Source of the DNA: Archilochus colubris
Taxonomy: Eukaryota > Chordata > Aves > Apodiformes > Trochilidae
Reading direction: 5' to 3'
DNA length: 64,000 nucleotides
NCBI GenBank assembly: GCA_023079485.1
Contig: CM041084.1
Coordinates: 125,836,292 to 125,900,291 of the forward strand
Both the position numbers and the translations under genes were made by a program. Positions 36,931 to 64,000 of the stretch are shown here, piece after piece; the stretch's first letter is position 1; each line of letters begins with the position of its first letter. The notes below the pieces were generated by a model, which saw only the letters and a list, made by a program, of their open reading frames with translations, had not been told where the DNA came from and ran no database searches.

Positions 36931-39488
36931 TCATTAGTTTTATTATTAGAGATGGTTCAGAATCACACAATTTGAGGCAGATTTGACTTTGTTCAATCCT
37001 AAGGGGTTTCAAAGCTGGAAACTGGGGCTGTTGCAACTATTGAGAATTCAATCTTGTACAGTACTGTGATCAGTTCCTGCAAGTTTTAGGTCCTCACTTC
37101 AATTACAGAAAGGTTGCATCTCAAACTGATTTCAAGGCTCATAGGTGTTGACAAATAAACATGACAGTTTTTTACCCCTACTGAAATATCAACACAAAAC
37201 ACACAAAAAAAGCAATTGCTTATTATGTGAATTGCAATTGCTTAATTATGTAATAGCATAATAAATGATCAGTTGTTTAGTATTTCCAGCCTCCACTCGA
37301 CCACCTGGGTCTTTGCATCCATTTGATTACCTACACCTCTCTTTGCAGTCTTGTAAAAAAGCACTGAATGTTACCCTTTATGACTGCCATGACTGAGAGC
37401 TTGACATACTTCTGGGAAATGTAATTATAGTTCTGAGAGATTTTTTCTACATACTTTGCAATACTTTGCATCAAATATGCCACACTGGCAAAACAGTTTA
37501 AATTTTAAAAGAGAGAAAAACGGAGAAAAAGAAATTTTGTTCTAATGTACTGCTGAAAGTAAATTTTCATCTTGTTCTCAGCTGAATTAATTCTGTAAGA
37601 ACACTAAGAATGTAGTAATTTTAGATTGAAAGCCAAAAGCAAGGTGAAAACCTAGAAGTGGAGGAAATGGGTAGGTGCAATTATTTAAGGAAATACTCCA
37701 GCCTAAAGAAAGAACTTAGCCTGACTGTGAGCATAGCAGACTATTGAATACCATCTACTACCTACCCAGAGGTGTCAGGTAATGCTCCCAGGCCCTTGGC
37801 ACTGAATCTTCTGCCAGAGGACTTCTGTTAGAAGACTATTAGGATAATCTCTTTCATCTTATAAGGAATATCACTCTCCTAAATAATCCTCCTTCTTCAG
37901 GAGCTGAAGCCAGTTAACTGTTCTTAGCAGGCATTTCTGATGCAGATTCTCTGGTTTTTATGGGTGACAGTCATCCCATACTAACTATCCTCGTTGCTAG
38001 GAATGCTCCAGTGCACGTTTAATTTGTTAGCATGGATTCAGCACTGAGATTTGGACTCCATGTGGCCTCAGACAATCCAAGACTAAAACCCTTGATAAAG
38101 GTATAGAAGTGCCATGACATCATGATATCCAAGCAAAATCCATCAAAATCTTCCCCTCTTTCTCTTCCTCCTTCTATACTGAACTTTTCCCTCTGTGTTA
38201 CTTCCATACAGACAGCTTCACTACGTTCATGAAAAGCAGGTGGCTAGGAAGAGGGCTGACATCATAAAATTGTCTATGTCCCACAGGCAAGAGAAGAAAA
38301 GAGGAAGTTCTGTGACAACAGTAAATAAACATTAAAATGATTCAAGCATGAGGTAGCTTTGTTAAGCTCCTAGTGATGAAATGAAGTATCATTTACCTTC
38401 AGGGGAGCACCAGAGTTCCTCCTTAACATTATATTTATGGCATGACATCACAACTTGGGCACCACCACAGCTGTAGCCCAAGATGGAAACAAAATCACAG
38501 GTGACTCAGAACCATTGTACTCCCTAGAGCTCCCTCCCTCCAAACTGCCAGAAAAGCTCCCAGCAGCTCAGCCCCTTGATTCATTCAGCCAGGTAGCATG
38601 GACATGTTGCAATAGCTGGATACAAGTACTTTCATGCAGATCTCCTAAAGCAAAACTTTAGTAAACAGTAATCTAAACCATCAGATAATAATTTCCAGAA
38701 GAACTCAGGTGTATGAGGATTGGCCCAACTGGTGCCAACCATGCTAACAAGGAAGGGTTAATGAAGGTTGGTAGAAGACTCCATGCGTGACTGCAAAGGG
38801 TGTTGGTTTCCACCTTGTAGCCATCACTATCAATAGATCTGAGCAAGTGTATTATTATATTGTCAGAGTGGCAGCAGGCAAAACAGGATCTCAGCCAGAA
38901 TCTAAACAGCTGATGTTTTCTTTCAGAAAATCTCAGGGACAATTTCTCACTTGTTAGGAAAAAAGCACAACTGAGGAGGCTACTATCAAACTCCTTCATT
39001 CCTAGTATTTAGACATAGTATTTAGACAAAATATTCTTTAAAAAAGAGGCTTTTATAAAACAGATATCCATTATCTTTTCATTTAAAAGATAGGAAAGGG
39101 GAAAAAAAAAAAAAAAAGAAAAAAAAAGCAAGGACAAAAGCATTGTGATACTATATGAAAACTATGAAAACTCTTTTTCTAGAACAGGACACTTTATAAA
39201 ACTCTAAATACACAAATAAAATCCAGGAAATACCCAGAGTTAGGAGAAAAAATAACATCCTATCCCCAAATGTTTCAGAATGGTTAATGGGTAACAGAGT
39301 TTGCCATGATTAAGTCCAATGGTAAAAATAATGTAAAGTTCTATGATTTATATAATGGCCAAATATGTAAGCCCATGTTCAGACTATTGCCACACTTTTG
39401 TATTACTTCATATGAGAATGTAAATAGTTTTATCTAAGTGATATAGATTAGTGCATTTGAGATTAACATTTTTCTGTCCTCAGGTTAC
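36931..39488. other. Intergenic, no recognisable gene
   Basis: AT-rich DNA with an A-rich run at 39102-39127. Short open frames only. Confidence 0.5.
39102..39127. repeat. A-rich run (A16-G-A9)
   Basis: Twenty-six bases of A broken by one G; simple low-complexity DNA. Confidence 0.95.
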
Positions 39489-39565
39489 TCACAGAATGAT
39501 AGCATGGTCTGGGTTAGAAAGGACTAAAAATCAAGTTCCAACCCCTCTGCATGGGCATATCCAAT
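39489..39565 (-). mobile_element. Short CR1 3' end fragment
   Basis: Only the reversed 3' tail and adjoining UTR survive: CACAGAATGATAGCATGG, TCTGGGTTAGAAAGGACT, AGTTCCAACCCCTCTGCATG. About 77 bases, strongly diverged. Confidence 0.75.
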
Positions 39566-39609
39566 ATAATAGTCACATACAGAAAATCTCCACAGTGGAC
39601 ATTAAAAGT

Positions 39610-39646
39610 TATATATATATACACATATATATATAGATATATATAT
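39610..39646. repeat. (AT)n tract with interruptions
   Basis: Alternating AT over 37 bases with single ACAC and GAT interruptions; potentially cruciform-forming and length-variable. Confidence 0.92.
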
Positions 39647-41082
39647 CACAAAAGCAAAAAAACCTAAAAAAGTTAAATACACAGTTTTTTGTTTTACTGC
39701 TCTGCTTGATATGCAGTGTTATTATGGATACCAAGCAATTCATTTTTTACTGCATCTTTACTTGTACGTTTAAATACAAATAAAATGTGTAGCAAAAATA
39801 ACGAAAGCAACAGCAGGTAACTTTGCAAATCATGGAATGTGAACCATTTCTCTGTCCTTCTCTAGAGAAAGCTGACTGGGTTAACAAACTGTCTTAAGCA
39901 ACACTTCAGCTGCAATCAAAGATGTACAGTTGAATGGTACATTCCACAGATTTCACATGTTGATTTGATATGCAGTATCTATTATTGAACAAGTGTCCAA
40001 TAATTTTTACAAGACATAACTACTTTTGCTACTTGATTTTAATTGCTTAACATTTGCTTTTCTACTAACTTGCCAAAAACATGGCAGCTCACCATACAGC
40101 TCTCTCCTAATTTTGTGTGCAAAATAATAACTCCATTTTGCTGAGCCTGTCATTTTAAGCCCAGTCATAAAAATGATCCTGCTTGCAAAATACATGTAGA
40201 TACCACCAAAAAGAAAAAGGAAGGAAAAAAATAGTCTAAAAAACACAAGGAAAGGCCCAGACAGGGCCAAAGTAAGGACGTAATTATGAGGCAGGATTGA
40301 CAGTGACCACCAAAGTCCTGGTGCCACTGCATGGTAGGAGCTATTGGTAGCTGTCATCTCTGAATGCTCCATCACTTTGCATGGGAAGTGCAGCACAAGA
40401 AGACAAAGCAACCGAGGTGGGAGAATATGATGCACAGCTCTTTTCCAGATGGGTAATTGCAAGGTGAAACATCCAGACTGAGATCCATCCTTGATCCTAA
40501 CACACAGTCATAGACTGTTTGATATAGCCCACTGGTTTTGAGAGTCTTACAGCTATTGAGATCAGAGAGATTGATTTGATTTTTACCTCTGATTTTCAGT
40601 GTAATGCCAGCTGTTCCATTAAACTCAGATATAGTTATAAAATAAATGATGAAAAATGCCATACCTGACAGTATAAATTACTTTCACAATAGGAAAGTTA
40701 TTCTTTCTAGAAACTGGCATGCCAGAAGAAACTGGACTAAAAGGAAAGTACTTGAAACTATGACAAATTGAAGCTGATTTATTTAGGGAGAAAATTTCCC
40801 CTCTCCATATAGGATTAAAACAGCTTTTATAACTGCATCATGAAACCATAGCTTCTTTAAATCTCAACAGCTTGCCTTGACAACAAACAGATCCATACAA
40901 TTTTTTTTGCTATTGTAGAAACAAAGTCAAACTGGTGAATTTTAAAAACAACACAGGTAGATTTGATGTATATTGTCCATAAAAATGAAATAAAATTATT
41001 CTGGATGAAAGGGCGTGATTGCAACAGATTAGTTCAGAAAAATCAGTCTTTATATTAGTAAAGACATACATGTGGTATGTGT

Positions 41083-41136
41083 TTATATATGTATACATAT
41101 ATATAAATAAATATATATATATAAATATATATATAT
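41083..41136. repeat. (AT)n / TATAAA-rich tract
   Basis: About 54 bases of TATATA blocks joined by AAATA; low-complexity AT repeat. Confidence 0.9.
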
Positions 41137-42177
41137 GCATTTATGAGTATAAAGGGTTGCATCTATGCACTGAAGGCCTGACTTTCAGATGAAAACAATG
41201 TGTGAGAGTTCCACAAATGTACAGAAAAAAATTCCCACGTTTCTCTATTTTTTACCCTCTTTGGAACATCTGTGTAAATGCCTATTTAAAGCTGAAATCT
41301 AAGAGCTCTTTCCACCCTGTGCTGCCCATAGGGTAGAACATCACAAAGCAAATGCCACCTCAGTCTGGAAAATGTGTTTCATTTTAGTTGTTATTTATCT
41401 TTTATACAGGGATACAAGGTGTGAAAAGCATTTTACAAGTTCCTATGATCCTGTACTGAACACAGACTAGCTGCTGCCCTCTTGGATTTCGCAAGCTGAA
41501 GATTAAGCTCAAAGGTTTATCACACTTTCTAAACCAGTTTCACCAAATACTAAATTCAAGAAAGAGAATTACATTCACTACAATACTAATTGAACCATGA
41601 GGAATATAATGCATAAAGAAATACCCTCTTTGCTGTGGAGCTTTGCTTATCTCATTATCAATGTGAACGTCCTGAAAATTCCCCTGGGAAGAGACAAACC
41701 TAAGATTTCTTAAATACAATGAAAAAGTCATTGTGTGAATTCCCACAAGTTAAATATTCAAAGAAGAAACCAAGAGGCAGCTGTTTATCTGCTACATCAT
41801 CTAAGCATTGTTTCCATCATGAGTAAACACTATTTCATGAAAACTTGTTTTATCAAAGGCCTGACCTTCCTTTAGGAAACCCACATGAATAGGTATCCTA
41901 CCTGCACCAATAAAGGACTTTGAAAAATGAGTATGAAGAGTACTTTTTTATTCTTACATCCATTAGATAACAAGCAATGTGAAAGGCACAGCTTGCTGCA
42001 TCAGGTCATTTAGCACCTCACACAGTGAGACAGATGAGATGGCAAATTACAGCTTACACCACCTGCTCCTTCAAAAGTAATGGGAGCAGCATCAGAAACA
42101 GTGTGGACTTAATTAGGCCCCAAAAATATTGCATAAATAACACATTAAAGGTGGTTATCAAATATCCTATTAGTTGT

Positions 42178-42234
42178 TTATATGCATAACATATTAATAC
42201 ATATACTATATATATAAATACATATATTTATACT
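42178..42234. repeat. AT-rich tract (ATACATAT type)
   Basis: Imperfect TATATA/ATACAT repeat of about 57 bases; low complexity. Confidence 0.85.
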
Positions 42235-42803
42235 ATTAATTTTCCCTTATGTCATCTGCACAATCTTGAATTACAGTTTAACAGCTCTGTGCTTTGCTAG
42301 AGGACTCTGGAATGACAAGCAGAGATGTCAAGACTATGATGCAGTCTGACAGCCAGTCCTAGGAAGAAGGATACAACACAAACATACTTTTCCTCCTTGG
42401 TCCTGCACTTAGGCTCTGGGACCTAGCTGCTTACTTTCTGGTCTGTACTCTCTCTTGATCTTGGGATTATTCATACAGACATAATCAATTTATCACTGCT
42501 TTAGAACTTCCTACAGATTTAACTCCTCAATGTGATTCCAGAAAACTGGGGTAGAAAATGCCAGTGCTTAGAGATAAAGATATGCTCAGATTTCTTCTAG
42601 GTGAGCACTGTATCCCATTAACACCAACAGACAGGAAGACAAAAATTAGCACATTGTCTCCATCACCTTTCTCTTCTCATAATGAGCACATCTTTCAAAA
42701 ATACATCATATGTACTCTAACTATGAGGGAGCTGCAGGCCCTCTCTAAGTGAAGTTTGAGGTGCCACTTTGGTTGCATAGACAGATAGATGGACTTCTTT
42801 TAC

Positions 42804-42804
<1 letters not shown>

Positions 42805-42861
<57 letters not shown>
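42805..42861. repeat. A57 homopolymer
   Basis: Fifty-seven consecutive A, by far the longest homopolymer in the window, followed by TT, A7 and TTTT. No AATAAA lies in the 30 bases before it and no gene-like sequence precedes it, so a retrotransposition tail is not supported. The true length may be uncertain because such runs are hard to sequence. Confidence 0.95.
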
Positions 42862-42863
<2 letters not shown>

Positions 42864-44256
42864 AAAAAAATTTTCTCAGTCTTTAGCATACTGAAAGTGT
42901 TAAAACTAATAAGAGTTCACTATTTGATCATTGCTTATCCTTAATCTGCCACTGGTCTTTCTGTGGGTCACCCTGCATTTATTGCAAGAAGGGATCCTGC
43001 TTCCATTTAGAGAAAACAAAGGGATTTTAAATAAAAATCAGTAACACTAAGAACAAATACAGCTTGAATTTTTTTCACACATGATGCACTACTGAAACAA
43101 GTTAGGTCTTAACACTGCTTGAGAAACACACTTGCCAAGGTATGTCTCAAAAATTCTCCTAAGTTATTCAAAAGAAAATTAACTGCATGTACTATGAGTA
43201 AGCCCAATACAAGCTTCTCAGATATGAGGCTATGACCCAACTTACAGATGGAAGTAGAAAGTCAACAGATATTGTTGCATGGCTTTCCTGAACACCATGA
43301 CAGCATTGATTTAAAGTCAATTGTGCAGTTTATCTAAAAATCAGAACACCGTAACTACTTCAACTGCTATCACATCATATTTGAGCTTCACAACAGTTAA
43401 GAGTTTCAACACAATCTGAAAGGAATATTTTAAATGTTAATTTGCACAGCAATCACTTCTTATTTTAGCTGTAGTTTATGCTACATAACTTCAGTGATGA
43501 AGCATTAAGTCAGCTGTGATGCCACTTACATCATTCGAGGAAATGCTTTTTAATATACCAATGAAAATAAGTGGGGCTTGCCAAAGCAGGGATGATTTAT
43601 TATGCTTTTCCTCTTGGCAGCACCCTTTTCATTGTGGGATCTCCACCAATTTATCCTTTTGGAAAGATAAACTGTCCACTGCATATTATTTTCTTTAAGA
43701 AACAAAATCTTTCTTATGTATCAATATTGAAACAGTATGACAAATGATACTACCAATATGGTAAATACAAAGGGGGATACAAAGAAACAGATATGCAAAA
43801 CCTGCATATTGCAAACATTGCATCAGAATTACTTCTGGGAAACTTCTGTCTGAAGGACACAGGCTAAATAAAAACCGAAAATAAAGCCAATACTTGTGTT
43901 GTATGGCTGCTCAGTGTTAGTAATGCTGCAGCATTTGGATGATATGAATCATCCATGATACAAGAAAACTGGAAAAACATAGAAAAGCCATATAAAGCCA
44001 TATAAAGGACAAACTAGTCAGAACTAAAAAATAATTACTATGCTTTGAAGTGCAAGCTGTGAATTGCAGTCTCAAAACTGCTCCTTTCCCTCATTCCCTG
44101 GTCCATATCCATTACTGGAGAAGTGAAAAGGCACAGAAGTTGAGCCCATGATTCATATACATGGAAAGGTGAAAGACTGACTTTATTTACCTCCATTTCA
44201 TCCTGCAGAATTGCCACTCCTAGTGGAAAGCAACACATTTCTAACTTTAAAGCACT

Positions 44257-44479
44257 GTGTTTGTTAATCTGTCAGCACTTGACTTGGTGAAGAGGCCTTG
44301 CAAAACCTTCCTGAGCAACCCTCACCTGAAGCTGCCGCACACACCCCAGCCCATCAGGCGGTTCGCTCTCAGCAGGGGCATGGGTCTGCTTGCCCTTTGT
44401 TTTTTTTTTTCCTGGAAATTTCGAAACTCACTTTTTGAAACGCCGCTGCCTTTAAAAATCCTACTAAGGCAACGTAAGA
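44257..44479. other. RIPK2 proximal upstream region
   Basis: A transition from AT-rich intergenic DNA into the CpG island. It contains a T-run at 44400-44410 and the kB-like motif. Confidence 0.5.
44414..44423 (+). promoter_or_regulatory. kB-like / interferon-element-like motif upstream of RIPK2
   Basis: GGAAATTTCG followed by AAACTC resembles a kB half palindrome overlapping GAAA repeats of the ISRE type, but with a four-base rather than two-base spacer. It lies about 680 bases before the start codon, just upstream of the CpG island. RIPK2 is inflammation-inducible in mammals, so the site is plausible, but such matches arise by chance. Confidence 0.25.
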
Positions 44480-45096
44480 GAGGAGAAGAGGGCGCTTGCG
44501 CTCTCTTTCCTCTCGCTCAATCTGAGGACTTATTAACACAGCCCCGGAGAGGCATCCGCCACAGCTCCGGGGGGCGGCGTGAGGAGCGCGGCGTTCCGGG
44601 ACGGGCTCGGCCCGGTTATCCCGCATCGTCTTTAAGCATCACTAATAACACATTCCCCACCCGCTTTCCGCACGGAGTAGGGGGATGCTTCTTCTCTGGT
44701 CCCCCGACGCGGGGGACGCCTCCCGGCACCACGCTTCGGCTTCCCCGAAGGAGGAGGCCGCTGCCCCCCGTGCCGGGGAAACGCCGGGACCGTCACTGCG
44801 CTCCCCCGGGCTCGTTCCCGGACTCCTCCTGCTCGCAAGACTTCATCGCAGCGGCTCCGCCTTCCCTGACCCGTGAAGCTGTTTTCCTCGGGGAAGTCTC
44901 TCCGTGGGGCTGAAGGAGGAGTGGACTCTCGGCGGCCCGGAGCGGAGGCGGGCCCGGGAGGTGCGGGGGAGAGGCGAGGAAGGAAGGCGAGAGGAGCTGC
45001 GCGCTGTGATCTGCTGCGGACGCTGGAGAGACGGCGCGGCCGTCCCCGGCAGCCCGCACCCGTCCGCGGACCCGTCCCCGGCGGCGGAGTGCGAGG

Positions 45097-64000
<18,904 letters not shown>

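Larger units (their letters stand above)
39566..44256. other. Intergenic, AT-rich with microsatellites
   Basis: No gene recognised. It contains three alternating AT tracts and the A57 run, listed separately. A 151-codon open frame on the - strand at 40007-40462 is hydrophobic but matches nothing I know and lies in plain AT-rich DNA. Confidence 0.5.

Noticed and set aside
40007..40462. 151-codon - strand frame with hydrophobic stretches resembling membrane segments
   Set aside because: AT-rich DNA read on this strand gives Phe/Leu-rich products by chance; no family match, no promoter or splice context.
42805..42861. Poly(A) tail of a retrotransposed gene or SINE
   Set aside because: No gene-like sequence, polymerase III boxes or polyadenylation signal precede it and no target duplication is clear.
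1..44400. Search for tRNA, snRNA, miRNA hairpin clusters or satellite arrays
   Set aside because: No A/B box pairs with cloverleaf arms, no U-snRNA motifs and no higher-order tandem array were seen by eye; small RNA genes could still be missed without folding software.

Overview
The window is vertebrate nuclear DNA, almost certainly from a bird. It carries twelve CR1 retrotransposon fragments, most ending in the CR1-type ATTCTATGAT 3' tail, and long terminal repeats of families I recognise from avian genomes. It also holds one intron-containing gene with GT/AG splice sites under a CpG island. The LTR families suggest a neoavian, possibly a songbird, but the species cannot be fixed from the sequence alone.

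The only gene I can assign is RIPK2, the NOD1/NOD2 adaptor kinase, on the + strand from the start codon at 45097 to the window edge. Eleven coding exons join without a frame break into 545 complete codons plus two bases. They cover the whole kinase domain (exons 1-7), a variable linker (exons 8-10) and a CARD (exon 11). The window ends inside the last part of the CARD-encoding exon, so the final ~15-20 codons, the stop and the 3' UTR are missing. Residues known to matter in human RIPK2 are kept, including the catalytic Lys, Glu and Asp, the DFG Asp, the Ser176 and Lys209 equivalents and the CARD Tyr474 equivalent. The start codon lies in a CpG island (about 44480-45600) with no obvious TATA box.

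Positions 1-44400 look like an AT-rich intergenic region. In human the interval upstream of RIPK2 is a gene-poor stretch towards MMP16, and this fits. It holds eight of the CR1 pieces (9.0, 15.7, 17.6, 21.9, 23.6, 29.7, 35.8 and 39.5 kb). Two copies of one LTR family lie at 3.3-4.3 and 31.8-32.4 kb, and an LTR of a second family abuts the latter at 32.4-32.9 kb. There are several microsatellites and a 57-base A run at 42.8 kb. Four further CR1 pieces lie in RIPK2 introns 1, 3, 6 and 10.

Two intergenic stretches look protein-derived without my recognising them. One is an open frame on the - strand at 25.98-26.47 kb with splice-like borders and higher GC than its surroundings. The other is a string of broken open frames at 0.3-1.1 kb that may be an old processed pseudogene. 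I found no tRNA, rRNA, CRISPR array or operon-like arrangement, and no clear new biological system. The 26 kb open frame is the best candidate for something undescribed.
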